Shown here in pieces: positions 1 to 8,860 of a DNA stretch of 64,000 nucleotides (within the stretch, counting starts at the first letter, position 1; every line of letters starts with the position of its first letter). The position numbers and the translations under genes were made by a program. The DNA comes from Variovorax sp. UMC13 (lineage in GTDB: Bacteria; Pseudomonadota; Gammaproteobacteria; Burkholderiales; Burkholderiaceae_C): the NCBI RefSeq assembly GCF_014170375.1, contig NZ_LZZW01000003.1, forward strand, positions 310,001 to 374,000. Direction: 5' to 3'. A model generated the notes under the pieces. The model made no database searches and was not told the DNA's origin. It worked only from the letters and a program-made list of their open reading frames with translations.

Positions 1-1
1 G

Positions 2-1579
2 CAGGAGCCGGCCCGGCCACCGGCCGTGCATCTCGATGCCCTCGATGCGCGCGCACGGCAGCTGATCACGGCCGCCGACACCTTCTACGTGGCCTCGTAC
101 GTGGACCGCGACGACGGCACGCGGCAGGTCGACGTGTCGCATCGCGGCGGCAAGCCCGGCTTCGTGCGCATCGGCGACGACGGCGTGCTCACCATCCCGG
201 ACTTCAACGGCAACCTGTTCTTCATGACGCTGGGCAACCTGCTGCTCAATCCGAAGGCCGGCCTGCTGTTCGTCGATTCGGCCACGGGCGACATGCTGCA
301 GATGACCGGCGACGCCGAGGTGGTGCTCGACTCGCCCGAGATCGCGGCCTTCGAAGGGGCCGAGCGCCTGTGGCGCTTCCGGCCGCGGCGCGTCGTGCAC
401 CGGCCCGAGGGGCTGCCGCTGCGCTGGACCTTCGAAGCCGACGGCTGGTCGCCCCATCTCGCGATGACCGGCGACTGGGCGCAGGCCGCGCAGCGCCTCG
501 AGGCCGCGGCACTGGCCGAACGCTGGCGGCCGTTTCGCGTGGCGCGCACGGTGGACGAGAGCGCGACGATCCGATCGCTCCATCTCGAACCGATGGATGG
601 CATCGCGATCGTTCCGCACCAGGCCGGGCAGCACCTGCCGGTGCGCGTCGTGCTGCCGGAAGCCGAGGCCCCGGTGCAGCGCAGCTACACGCTCTCGACC
701 GCGCCCTCCGATGGCGCGTACCGCATCAGCGTCAAGCGCGAGGGCCCTGTGTCGCAGCACCTGCATGCGCTGAAGGAAGGCGACCTGCTCGAAGTGCGCG
801 CGCCCGCGGGCCGCTTCACGCTCGACGCGGCGCAGCGCAGGCCGGCCGTGCTGCTGGCCGCGGGTGTCGGCATCACGCCGATGCTCGCGATGCTGCGCCA
901 CGTGGTGCACGAGGGCGCACGCACGCGCACCTTGCGGCCGACCTGGCTGTTCCAGTCGGCGCGTACCGTGGGCGAGCGTGCCTTCGATGCGGAGATCGCC
1001 GCGCTCGTGCAGGCCGGCAAGGGCGGCGTGCACTGGGTCCGCGTGCTGAGCGCGCCGCAGGGCGCGAAGGCGGGCCTGGACTTCGATGCCGAAGGCCGCA
1101 TCGACATGGCACTGCTCCAGGCCACGCTGCCCTTCGGCGACCACGACTTCTATGTGTGCGGCCCACCGGCGTTCATGCAGTCGGTCTACGACGGCCTGCG
1201 CGGCCTCGGGGTGGCGGATGCGCGCATCCATGCCGAAGCCTTCGGGCCGGCCTCGCTGCAGCGCAAGGCGGACGCCCGTGCCGTCCAGGCATCGGCGCCC
1301 GCGGCCACGCAGCCGGTGCGCCTGGTCTTCGCCACCTCGGGCAAAGAGGCGCGATGGAAGCCGGGCGACGGGTCCTTGCTGGAAGCGGCCGAGGCGCGCG
1401 GCCTGGCGCCGGCCTTCGGTTGCCGCGGCGGCAGCTGCGGCACCTGCAGCACGCGCGTGCTGCAGGGCGCGGTCAGCTACGCCACGCCGCCATCCTTCGC
1501 GGTGGCGGAGGGCGCGGCGCTGATCTGCTGCGCGGTGCCGGCGGCGTCTTCAGGCGAGGCCTTGCACCTCGCGCTGTGA
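2..1579 (+). CDS. PNPOx-like / ferredoxin-reductase / 2Fe-2S fusion oxidoreductase (5' end cut)
   Basis: A probable three-part electron-transfer protein. The N-terminal part resembles a pyridoxamine-phosphate-oxidase-like flavin fold (HRGGKPGFVRI, then a GNLLLNPKAGLLFVD stretch). Next comes a ferredoxin-reductase module with an FAD-binding RSYTLS motif and an NAD-binding GVGITPMLAML motif, then a plant-type 2Fe-2S ferredoxin domain with CRGGSCGTC and a fourth cysteine in LICCAVP. Such fusions pass electrons from NAD(P)H through flavin to the iron-sulfur centre; the acceptor is unknown. A GTG at 26 could start a 517-residue product, but the frame stays open to base 2 and the family normally has some 30 more N-terminal residues, so the gene is probably truncated by the window. 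It converges on the DUF1993 gene with a 10-base gap. Confidence 0.8.
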   Translation, partial: QEPARPPAVHLDALDARARQLITAADTFYVASYVDRDDGTRQVDVSHRGGKPGFVRIGDDGVLTIPDFNGNLFFMTLGNLLLNPKAGLLFVDSATGDMLQMTGDAEVVLDSPEIAAFEGAERLWRFRPRRVVHRPEGLPLRWTFEADGWSPHLAMTGDWAQAAQRLEAAALAERWRPFRVARTVDESATIRSLHLEPMDGIAIVPHQAGQHLPVRVVLPEAEAPVQRSYTLSTAPSDGAYRISVKREGPVSQHLHALKEGDLLEVRAPAGRFTLDAAQRRPAVLLAAGVGITPMLAMLRHVVHEGARTRTLRPTWLFQSARTVGERAFDAEIAALVQAGKGGVHWVRVLSAPQGAKAGLDFDAEGRIDMALLQATLPFGDHDFYVCGPPAFMQSVYDGLRGLGVADARIHAEAFGPASLQRKADARAVQASAPAATQPVRLVFATSGKEARWKPGDGSLLEAAEARGLAPAFGCRGGSCGTCSTRVLQGAVSYATPPSFAVAEGAALICCAVPAASSGEALHLAL

Positions 1580-1589
1580 GCGGCAAGGC

Positions 1590-2099
1590 TCAGTACGCGC
1601 CCATGTAGTCGCGCTTGCCGACCTCGACGCCGTTGTGGCGCAGGATCGCATAGGTGGTCGTCACATGGAAGAAGAACTGCGGCAGGCCGTAGTGCAGCAG
1701 GTAGGCACTGGCCGAGAGCTTCTTCTCCTTGGGCGTGCCGGGGCGCAGCACGATCTCCAGCGATTCGCTGGCTGCGAACTGTTCGGGCGTGAAGCTCGCC
1801 AGATGGTCCTTCGCCTTGGCGATCAGCGCCTGCAGGTCGGCGAAGCTGGTCTCGGTGTCGGGCCACGAGGGCACGGGCGCACCCGCGAGGCGCGAGCCGA
1901 TGCCCTTGGCGAAGTCCGCGGCGATCTGCACCTGGCGCACGAGCGGGAACATGTCGGGGAACAGGCGTGCCTGCAGCAGGGCGGCGGGCTCGATCTTCTT
2001 GTCCGTGACGTGGGCTTCGGCCTTGGCGAGCACGTCGGAGAGGGCGCCCAGCATCTGCTGGAGGACGGGAATGCTGGCGCTGTAGAGGGGGCTGGTCAT
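1590..2099 (-). CDS. DUF1993 domain protein
   Basis: A 169-residue cytoplasmic protein starting MTSPLYSASIPVLQQML and matching the DUF1993 family in length and pattern. This family has a DinB-like four-helix shape; its biochemical role is not established. Visible landmarks are the helix HLASFTPEQFAASESLEI and the C-terminal LLHYGLPQFFFHVTTTYAILRHNG, which carries the conserved histidines of the family. The ATG at 2099 is preceded by a GAGGAAAAG ribosome site. The frame is open further upstream, but that stretch is arginine-rich and unlike the family. It has the same orientation as the upstream TetR gene, 170 bases away, so the two may share a transcript. Confidence 0.85.
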   Translation of the reverse strand: MTSPLYSASIPVLQQMLGALSDVLAKAEAHVTDKKIEPAALLQARLFPDMFPLVRQVQIAADFAKGIGSRLAGAPVPSWPDTETSFADLQALIAKAKDHLASFTPEQFAASESLEIVLRPGTPKEKKLSASAYLLHYGLPQFFFHVTTTYAILRHNGVEVGKRDYMGAY

Positions 2100-2269
2100 G
2101 GGTGGGTTCTTTTCCTCGGGAGGGCGCAGACCGATGGCGCTTGCGTCCCGGTGGGGGCTGCAAGCATGGTCTGCGGGAGAGCGTGCGCCCGGCGAATCGC
2201 GCGGGCGAGTGCGCATGGTAAGGCACGGCCCGGCGTCGGCGAGGCCTGCCGGTCCGCGCACGCCGCGGC

Positions 2270-2950
2270 TCAGGGCGCCGGCCGGACGCCGTTGCTGCTT
2301 CCCTTGTCGCACAGGTAGCTGATCACCATGTCGGCCACATGCGCCAGCCGGCCTTTCACGCGTTCGGGCGCGCCGAGGTCCACGTCCAGCACATAGGACA
2401 GCGTGTAGCGGTTGGTGATGAAGTACGAACCAAGGCCGGAGATCGACACGTAGAGATCGACCCAGTCGGCATCCTCGCGGAACACGCCCTGGGCCTTGCC
2501 CTTCTTCAGCACCTCGGCCAGGGCGGTGCGCAGCGGATTGAACATCGCCGGGATCAGCTTGGACTTGCGGATGTGCGCAGCCTTGTGCAGGTTCTCGGTC
2601 GACAGCAGCTGCAGGAAGTCGGGCTGGTCGATGAAATGCTGCGTGGTCTTCATGACCAGTTCGCGCATGTCGGCCACCGGGTCGTCACCCGTGAGCGCGA
2701 GCTCGTTCTGCCGCTCGCGCATGGCACCGTAGGCCTGCTCCATCACCTCGATGAACAGGGCTTCCTTGCCTTCGAAGTAGTGGTAGATCAGGTTCTTGCT
2801 GATCTTGCATCGCGCAACGATGGCATCGATGCGTGCGCCGTCGTAGCCACGCGCCGCGAACTCCTTGCTCGCGAACTTGATGATGCGCTCGCGGCTTGCC
2901 TGCGCGTTGCGTGGACGTTTTTTGGCGGCGGCGGGAGGGGGGGCTGTCAT
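2270..2950 (-). CDS. TetR/AcrR family transcriptional regulator
   Basis: A 226-residue repressor-type regulator. After a short Pro/Ala-rich N-terminus, the helix-turn-helix reads RERIIKFASKEFAARGYDGA, then IDAIVARCKISKNLIYHYFEGKEALF, the classic TetR pattern. The C-terminal ligand domain (DFLQLLSTENLHKA, then a YVSISGLGSYFITNRYTLSY helix) resembles those of RutR-like members. The ATG at 2950 is chosen over one at 3007 because the extra residues are low-complexity. The gene lies divergent from the hyuA operon with about 210 bases between starts, and a strong promoter for that operon lies in the gap. The simplest inference is that it controls the hydantoinase/importer operon; the ligand is unknown. 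Confidence 0.88.
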   Translation of the reverse strand: MTAPPPAAAKKRPRNAQASRERIIKFASKEFAARGYDGARIDAIVARCKISKNLIYHYFEGKEALFIEVMEQAYGAMRERQNELALTGDDPVADMRELVMKTTQHFIDQPDFLQLLSTENLHKAAHIRKSKLIPAMFNPLRTALAEVLKKGKAQGVFREDADWVDLYVSISGLGSYFITNRYTLSYVLDVDLGAPERVKGRLAHVADMVISYLCDKGSSNGVRPAP

Positions 2951-3042
2951 GGACTCGGAGGGTGGCACCGGACGGGCGGCCCGGCGCCCGGAGTTTACAG
3001 ATCCCATGGCCAGCCCCCGAGAAAACCCGATGCACGAACACG

Positions 3043-3072
3043 TTGACAGAGGTCCATTGCGTCTCCTATATT
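3043..3072 (+). promoter_or_regulatory. sigma70 promoter for hyuA operon
   Basis: TTGACA at 3043-3048 is a perfect -35 box. After an 18-base spacer comes TATATT at 3067-3072, which differs from the -10 consensus at one position. It points toward hyuA, whose start is 92 bases downstream of the -10 box. The region is notably AT-rich for this window. Confidence 0.7.
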
Positions 3073-3089
3073 TCGCTCGTTGTTGTACT

Positions 3090-3109
3090 GGATGGTTAGT
3101 TAGTTATCC
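3090..3109. promoter_or_regulatory. Possible operator, GTTA triplet repeat with GGAT/ATCC ends
   Basis: Three tandem GTTA units (3095-3106) are bracketed by GGAT at 3090-3093 and ATCC at 3106-3109. It lies about 18 bases downstream of the hyuA -10 box, where a repressor would block transcription. Binding by the divergent TetR protein is inference only; the symmetry is limited to the outer four bases. Confidence 0.3.
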
Positions 3110-3163
3110 GTCCTGGTCGCAGGATTATCAACCAGCCGCAAGGCACAGGAATCGGAGTGGCGG

Positions 3164-5284
3164 ATGAACTTGAAAAAGCACGCTTCCAAAGGCGTTCGGG
3201 TCGGCTGTGACATCGGAGGCACCTTCACGGACATCGTCCTGGCGATGCCCAACGGACGGCTCTACGTGAACAAGACCTCGACCACGCCCGACGACCTCGG
3301 GCGCGCGATCGTGCAGGGTCTCGGGTCGCTGATCGAGCAGGCCGGCGTATCGCCCGGCGACATCACCGAGATCGTGCATGGCACGACCACGGCCTCGAAC
3401 ACCATCTTGCAGAAGGTCGGCGCGCGCACGGGCGTGCTGACCACCGAGGGCTTTCGCGACGTGCTCGAGATCGGTCGCATCCGCACGCCCACGATGTTCG
3501 ACCTCAGCTGGTCCAAGCCCGCGCCGCTTTCGCCGCGCCGCTGGCGCCGTGGCATCCGCGAGCGCATCGATGCGCAGGGCCGCATCGTCACGCCGCTCGA
3601 CGAGGCTCAGCTGCTGGACGAGGCCCGCGCACTGGTAGACGAAGGCGTCGGTTCGATGGCGGTCTGCTTCCTCAACAGCTACATCAACCCGGTCCACGAG
3701 CTCGCTGCCAAGGCGCTGCTGCAGGCGAATTTCCCGTCGCTGCTGCTGAGCGTGTCGTGCGAGGTGCTGCCGGAGATCAAGGAGTACGAGCGCACCAGCA
3801 CCACGGTGGTCAATGCCTACATCCTGCCGGCCATGCGCACCTATCTGGCGCGCCTGCGGCAAGACCTCGAACGCATGGGTGTGAAGGCCTCGCTGCAGGT
3901 CATGGCCTCCAACGGCGGGATGATGGGCATTGCCTCTGCCACCGACAAGCCGGTCTTTGCGGTCGCCTCGGGCCCGGCGGGCGGGGTGGCGGGCGCGGTC
4001 GAGATCGGCCACCTGGGCGGTGACGCCGACCTGATCGTCTTCGACATGGGCGGCACGACCGCCAAGGCCTCGATCATCGCGGGCGGCCAGCCCTCGCTGA
4101 CCAACGAGTACGAGTTCCGCGACGGCATCAGCGCCCCCAGCCGCTTCGTCAAGGGCGGCGGCTATGTGCTCAAGGTGCCGGCGATCGACATCGCCGAGGT
4201 GGGCGCCGGTGGCGGCTCCATCGCGTGGATCGATGCCGGCGGCCTGCTCTGCGTCGGCCCCGAGTCGGCGGGTGCGACGCCCGGCCCCGCCTGCTACGGC
4301 AACGGCAACGACCGCCCGACCGTGACCGACGCCAACATGGTGCTGGGTTACCTCAATCCGCGCGCGCTCGCCGGCGGCAGCCTGCGCGTGTCGCCCGAAC
4401 TGTCGAAGGCGGCGATCGAGCGCCACGTCGGCGGACCGCTGGGGCTGGACCTGCTGGCCGCCGCGCATGGCATCCGGCAGGTCGCGAACGTGAACATGGC
4501 GCGCGCAATCCGCGCCGTGACGGTGGAACGCGGCCGCGATCCGCGCGACATGTCGATAATCGCCTTCGGCGGCGGCGGGCCGCTGCACGCGGTGTCGGTG
4601 GCGCGGCTGCTCGGCATCCGCCGGGTGATCGCGCCGATCATGGCCGGGGTCTTCTGCTCCGCCGGCATGCTGTCGGCGGACGCCGAGCACAACTTCGTCA
4701 AGGCGGTGCTGAAGCCGCTCGCCGGTTGCGCGCCGGCCGAGCTGGGCGGCATCGCGGCCGCGCTCGGCGACAAGGGCTACTCGGTGCTGGCGTCCGAGGG
4801 CTATCAGCCGGAGGACGCGACCATCGTGCTCGCCGCCGACCTGCGCTACGTGGGGCAGAGCTCCGAGCTCACCGTGGCGCTGGCCTCCGCGCATTTCGGC
4901 CTCGAGGCCATCGAACAGCTGGTGCGCGATTTCCAGGCGATGTATCACCAGACCTTCGGCTACAGCAGCGACGAGCCGCTCGAGCTGGTCAACCTGCGCG
5001 TGTCCGCGCGCGGCCGCAGCAAGCACCGGCTCGATTTCGCGACCTGCCAGGTGGACGGCACCGCGCTGCAGGGCGAGGCCGGCACGCGCTCCGTGAGCTT
5101 CGCCGCCAACGAGGCGCCCGTGGCCACCCGCGTCGTGCCGCGCGCCCAACTGACACAGGCGCCTGAACAGGGGCCGCTCGTGATCGAGTCCTACGACACC
5201 ACCATCGTCGTGCCGCCGCACTGCAGCGCCCATGCCGACGCCGTGGGCAACATCATTATCGACCTCCAGGAGCAAGCCGCATGA
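3164..5284 (+). CDS. Hydantoinase/oxoprolinase A subunit
   Basis: A 706-residue protein of the HyuA / 5-oxoprolinase / acetone carboxylase beta family, which hydrolyses or carboxylates with ATP cleavage. The N-terminal actin-like ATPase signature GCDIGGTFTDIVL is at about residues 14-26, the glycine-rich VASGPAGGVAGAVE is near 268, and FDMGGTTAKAS follows near 294. Full length for the family (about 690-710). It overlaps the HyuB gene at ATGA, so the two subunits are translationally coupled. The substrate cannot be named from sequence: family members act on hydantoins, 5-oxoproline or N-methylhydantoin. The adjacent NMT1-type importer suggests an imported nitrogen heterocycle, which is inference. 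Confidence 0.9.
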   Translation: MNLKKHASKGVRVGCDIGGTFTDIVLAMPNGRLYVNKTSTTPDDLGRAIVQGLGSLIEQAGVSPGDITEIVHGTTTASNTILQKVGARTGVLTTEGFRDVLEIGRIRTPTMFDLSWSKPAPLSPRRWRRGIRERIDAQGRIVTPLDEAQLLDEARALVDEGVGSMAVCFLNSYINPVHELAAKALLQANFPSLLLSVSCEVLPEIKEYERTSTTVVNAYILPAMRTYLARLRQDLERMGVKASLQVMASNGGMMGIASATDKPVFAVASGPAGGVAGAVEIGHLGGDADLIVFDMGGTTAKASIIAGGQPSLTNEYEFRDGISAPSRFVKGGGYVLKVPAIDIAEVGAGGGSIAWIDAGGLLCVGPESAGATPGPACYGNGNDRPTVTDANMVLGYLNPRALAGGSLRVSPELSKAAIERHVGGPLGLDLLAAAHGIRQVANVNMARAIRAVTVERGRDPRDMSIIAFGGGGPLHAVSVARLLGIRRVIAPIMAGVFCSAGMLSADAEHNFVKAVLKPLAGCAPAELGGIAAALGDKGYSVLASEGYQPEDATIVLAADLRYVGQSSELTVALASAHFGLEAIEQLVRDFQAMYHQTFGYSSDEPLELVNLRVSARGRSKHRLDFATCQVDGTALQGEAGTRSVSFAANEAPVATRVVPRAQLTQAPEQGPLVIESYDTTIVVPPHCSAHADAVGNIIIDLQEQAA

Positions 5285-7005
5285 CCACGCCCATCGACCC
5301 GATTACCTTCGCCGTGATCAAGAACGCGATGGACGCCATCGTCGACGAAGTCGCCTACACCGTGCTGCGCACCGCGCGTTCGGAGATCGTCAAGGACGTC
5401 ATGGACTACTCGGCCGCGATCTGCGACCGCGACGGCCAGATGATCGCGCAGGCCAAGACCATCGCGCTGCACCTGGGCGCCATCCCCGAGGCCATGGCGG
5501 CAGTGAAGGCGCGCTACGGCGACAGCCTCGCACCCGGCGATGCCGTGATCGTCAACGACCCCTACCAGGGCGGCATGCACCTGCCGGACATCTTCATGTT
5601 CGTGCCCTTCTTCTACCAAGGCGAACTCGAAGGCTTCTGCGTGGTGATCTGCCACCACACCGACGTCGGCGGCCGCGTGCCCGGCTCGAATGCCAGCGAC
5701 TCGACGGAGATCTACCAGGAAGGCCTGCGCATCCCGGTCGTGAAGCTGTACGAGGCCGGCGTGGTCAACGACACGATGGAACGCGTGATCGCTCAGAACG
5801 TCCGGCTGCCCGACCGCGTGCTGGGCGACCTGCGCGCGCAGTACGCCGCCTCTCAGGTGGGCGTGCGCGAGCTCACCGGCCTGCTCGACCGCTACGGGCG
5901 CGAAGCCGCGCGCACCTACTTCGCCGAACTGCTCGACTACGCGGAACGGCTCACGCGCGCCGAGATCCGCACCTGGCCCAAGGGCACCTTCACCTTCGAG
6001 GACTTCATCGACGACGACGGCCTGTCGCCCGAGCCGATCCCGATCCGAGTGGCGCTCACGGTGCACGAGGACCATGTCAGCGTGGACTACACCGGATCCT
6101 CGCCGCAGGTGCGCGCGGCCATCAACTCCACCCGCTCGTACACCAACTCCTGCACCTATCTGAGCGTGCGCTGCGCGCTCAAGGGCGACGTGCCGAACAA
6201 TGCCGGCGTGTTCCGCTGCGTGAGCATCCACGTGCCCGAAGGCTCGGTGCTCAACCCGGTGGAGCCGGCGGCCGTGGCGGCGCGCGCGCTCACCGGCTAC
6301 CGCGTCTTCGACACCATGCTCGGCGCGCTGGCGCAGGTGGTGCCCGACCGGATCCCGGCCGCGGGAGAAGGCGGCAATACCGTGGTCTGCCTCTCGGGCC
6401 AGGACGACACAGGCAAGCCGTACATCATCGTCGACATGATCTGCGGTGCCTGGGGCGCGCGGCCGCATGCCGATGGCGTCGAGGCCATCACGAACGCCTC
6501 GCAGAACCTCTCGAACACGCCGGTCGAGACGCTCGAGGCGCAGCATCCCGTGCGTGTCGAGGCCTACGAGATGGAGCCCGACTCCTGCGGTGCGGGCCGC
6601 TACCGTGGCGGCCTGGGCATCCGCCGCAGCTACCGCGTGCTGGCCGACGACGTGCTGCTGCAGCTGCGCGCCGACCGCATGAAGTTCCAGCCCTATGGCC
6701 TGAACGGCGGCGGCCCCGCCAGGGCCGCGTCCAATACGCTGGCGCATGGCGACACGGTCGAGGCGCTGCCGAGCAAGGTCGGCATGCGAATTGCTCGCGG
6801 CGACCAGGTGACGCACATCCAGCCGGGCGGCGGCGGTTTCGGCGACCCGCTGCTGCGCCCGCTGCCCGAACTCGAGCACGACGTCTGGAATCACAAGCTC
6901 AGCGCGGCCTTCGTGCGACAGCACCACGCCGCTGTCGTCGACCCGGCCACGGGCAAGGCGGATCTGGCCGCCACCCAGGCCTTGCGCGCCATGTTGCCCG
7001 TCTGA
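5281..7005 (+). CDS. Hydantoinase B subunit
   Basis: A 574-residue HyuB-family protein, the partner of HyuA. Conserved landmarks are NDPYQGGMHLPD at residues 92-103 and ICHHTDVGGRVPGS at about 123-136, whose His and Asp residues are probable metal ligands. Glycine-rich GAGRYRGGLGIRRSY and HIQPGGGGFGDPL lie near the C-terminus, as is usual. Length is normal. It starts inside the last codons of hyuA (ATGA overlap), so stoichiometric expression is expected. The next gene, a periplasmic binding protein, begins 49 bases downstream in the same direction. Confidence 0.9.
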   Translation: MTTPIDPITFAVIKNAMDAIVDEVAYTVLRTARSEIVKDVMDYSAAICDRDGQMIAQAKTIALHLGAIPEAMAAVKARYGDSLAPGDAVIVNDPYQGGMHLPDIFMFVPFFYQGELEGFCVVICHHTDVGGRVPGSNASDSTEIYQEGLRIPVVKLYEAGVVNDTMERVIAQNVRLPDRVLGDLRAQYAASQVGVRELTGLLDRYGREAARTYFAELLDYAERLTRAEIRTWPKGTFTFEDFIDDDGLSPEPIPIRVALTVHEDHVSVDYTGSSPQVRAAINSTRSYTNSCTYLSVRCALKGDVPNNAGVFRCVSIHVPEGSVLNPVEPAAVAARALTGYRVFDTMLGALAQVVPDRIPAAGEGGNTVVCLSGQDDTGKPYIIVDMICGAWGARPHADGVEAITNASQNLSNTPVETLEAQHPVRVEAYEMEPDSCGAGRYRGGLGIRRSYRVLADDVLLQLRADRMKFQPYGLNGGGPARAASNTLAHGDTVEALPSKVGMRIARGDQVTHIQPGGGGFGDPLLRPLPELEHDVWNHKLSAAFVRQHHAAVVDPATGKADLAATQALRAMLPV

Positions 7006-7054
7006 GCGGACGGCCTGAAGACATTTCCACGATCCACCGCAACCGGAGAAAACA

Positions 7055-8056
7055 ATGAAACGACGGACCCTGAGCCAAGGACTGGCGGCCATGCTCGCCG
7101 CGCCCGCGCTGTCGCTGGGCAGCCTCCCGGCGCGCGCGCAAGGCGCCGAGAAGCTGCGCGTTCGACTCGATTTCTCGCCCTGGGGCCTGCATGCCGCCAT
7201 GCACCTGGCACAGCAGAAGGGCCTGTTCAAGGCCCAGGGCCTGGACGTGGAGGTGCAGGACGGCACCGGCACCATCTCGACGCTGCAGCTGCTGGCCGCC
7301 GACCAGGTCGACATCGGCCAGGTGGCGCTGGGCACGATGGCGGTGGCCAAGGAGAACGGCCTGGACCTCGTGTCGATCGCCGGCTTCGCACGGACCGGCG
7401 ACCTCGCGGTGATGGTCGACGAGACGCTCGGCGTGAAGACTCCCCGGGACCTCGCGGGCAGGAAGATCGTCTGTTTCACCACCAGCCCTTGGGCGCCGTT
7501 CATCGAGCCTTTCCTGAAGGCCAACGGCATGAGCAAGAGCAGCATCGGCTTGGTCATGGTGGCGCCCAGCGCGATGATCTCGACCTACGCTTCGGGCAAC
7601 AGCGACGGCTTCATGTCGCAGGCGCCGTTCGGCCAGCCGATGGTGCTGAAGACCCGCAAGTCCTCGGCGCTGCTGCTGGGCGACAGCGGCATCAGTTTCC
7701 CGAGCTACGGCCTGGCGGCGACGCCGAAGGCGCTCGCGGCCAAGCGCGATGCCATCGCCAGGTTCGTTCAGGTGCAGGTGCGCACATGGCAGTACATCTA
7801 CGACGGCCACATCGAGGAGGCGGTCGGGGCCGTCGTCGCCCAGCGGCCCAATGCGCGGCTTGACCCCGAGGTGCTGCGCGGCCAGATCACTGCCTACCGC
7901 AGTTTCTTCGAAAGCCCCTCCGCCAGGAACCAGCCCTTCGGAGTGCAGAACGACGCCGACTGGACCGCCGCCATCCGGTCGATGGAACAGACCGGCCAGA
8001 TCAAGCCCGGCCACAAGCCCTCGGACTACTACACCAATGCGCTGCTTGCCGTCTGA
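7055..8056 (+). CDS. ABC transporter substrate-binding protein, NMT1/SsuA type
   Basis: A 333-residue periplasmic binding protein of the NMT1/THI5/SsuA group (pyrimidine precursor, sulfonate, taurine and related ligands). The signal peptide MKRRTLSQGLAAMLAAPALS has a twin-arginine start and probable cleavage after ARA near residue 28. The mature start LRVRLDFSPWGLHAAMHLAQ is typical: these proteins bind nitrogen rings or sulfonates near this strand. A GGAG ribosome site precedes the ATG. It forms the importer with the ATPase and permease that follow, and lies downstream of hyuAB. Delivery of a hydantoin-like substrate is an inference from context. Confidence 0.88.
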   Translation: MKRRTLSQGLAAMLAAPALSLGSLPARAQGAEKLRVRLDFSPWGLHAAMHLAQQKGLFKAQGLDVEVQDGTGTISTLQLLAADQVDIGQVALGTMAVAKENGLDLVSIAGFARTGDLAVMVDETLGVKTPRDLAGRKIVCFTTSPWAPFIEPFLKANGMSKSSIGLVMVAPSAMISTYASGNSDGFMSQAPFGQPMVLKTRKSSALLLGDSGISFPSYGLAATPKALAAKRDAIARFVQVQVRTWQYIYDGHIEEAVGAVVAQRPNARLDPEVLRGQITAYRSFFESPSARNQPFGVQNDADWTAAIRSMEQTGQIKPGHKPSDYYTNALLAV

Positions 8057-8081
8057 CCTCCCCCTCGCGAGGAACCCCTCC

Positions 8082-8855
8082 GTGTCCAGCTTTCTCGAGA
8101 TCGAGCGCCTCAACAAGGTCTATGCCTCCGAGCGCAAACCCATCCACGCGCTGCAGGACATCGACCTGCACATCGAGGAAGGCGAGTTCGTCTGCATCGT
8201 CGGGCCCAGCGGCTGCGGCAAGAGCACGCTGATGCGTTGCATGGCGGGCCTGGAGCCGATCACCAGCGGCAGGCTGGCGCTGCATGGGCGGCCCATCGAT
8301 GCGCCACCGGACGACATGGGCGTGGTGTTCCAGCGCGACCTGCTGCTCGAATGGCGCAACATCCTCGACAACGTGCTGGTGGCGGCGGAGTTCCATGACC
8401 GCGACCGGCGCGAGCTCGAGCCGCGTGCGCGCGAGCTGCTGGGCCTCTTCGGCCTGTCGGCGTATCTGGACCGCTTTCCGCGCGAGCTGTCGGGCGGCAT
8501 GCGGCAGCGGGTCTCGATCTGCCGCGCGATGCTGCTCGACCCGCAGTTGCTTCTGATGGACGAACCCTTCGGCGCGCTCGACCCCTTCACGCGCGACGAG
8601 CTCAATGCCGAGCTGCAGCGCACCTGGCTCGAGACCCGCAAGACGGTGGTCTTCATCACACACTCGATCACCGAAGCCGTCTTCCTGGGCAGCCGCGTCG
8701 TGATGATGGCGCGCGGGCCCGGGCGCATCGCCGACGTCGTGCCCATCGAACTGGAGCGGCCGCGCGGCCTTGAGGTGCGCGAGACCGCGGCGTTCGCCGC
8801 CTATGTCGCACGCATCCGCGACACCTTCCGAGAAATCGGCATCTACAAGGGCTGA
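8082..8855 (+). CDS. ABC transporter ATP-binding protein (SsuB/TauB type)
   Basis: A 257-residue nucleotide-binding subunit with Walker A GPSGCGKST at residues 41-49, Q-loop VVFQRDLLLEWR, signature LSGGMRQRV, Walker B LLLMDEPFGALD and switch histidine in FITHSI. The Q-loop with LLEWRNILDNV is typical of nitrate/sulfonate/taurine importers. The GTG at 8082 is preferred because it fits the family N-terminus SSFLEIERLNKVY and follows a GAGGAA site. An upstream extension in the same frame would overlap the binding-protein gene and has no family match. Confidence 0.9.
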   Translation: MSSFLEIERLNKVYASERKPIHALQDIDLHIEEGEFVCIVGPSGCGKSTLMRCMAGLEPITSGRLALHGRPIDAPPDDMGVVFQRDLLLEWRNILDNVLVAAEFHDRDRRELEPRARELLGLFGLSAYLDRFPRELSGGMRQRVSICRAMLLDPQLLLMDEPFGALDPFTRDELNAELQRTWLETRKTVVFITHSITEAVFLGSRVVMMARGPGRIADVVPIELERPRGLEVRETAAFAAYVARIRDTFREIGIYKG

Positions 8856-8860
8856 GCACC

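Noticed and set aside
3128-5275. A 715-codon open frame on the minus strand opposite hyuA
   Set aside because: It mirrors a well-supported family gene; its His/Arg/Ala-rich product has no family pattern. Long antisense frames are expected at this GC content.
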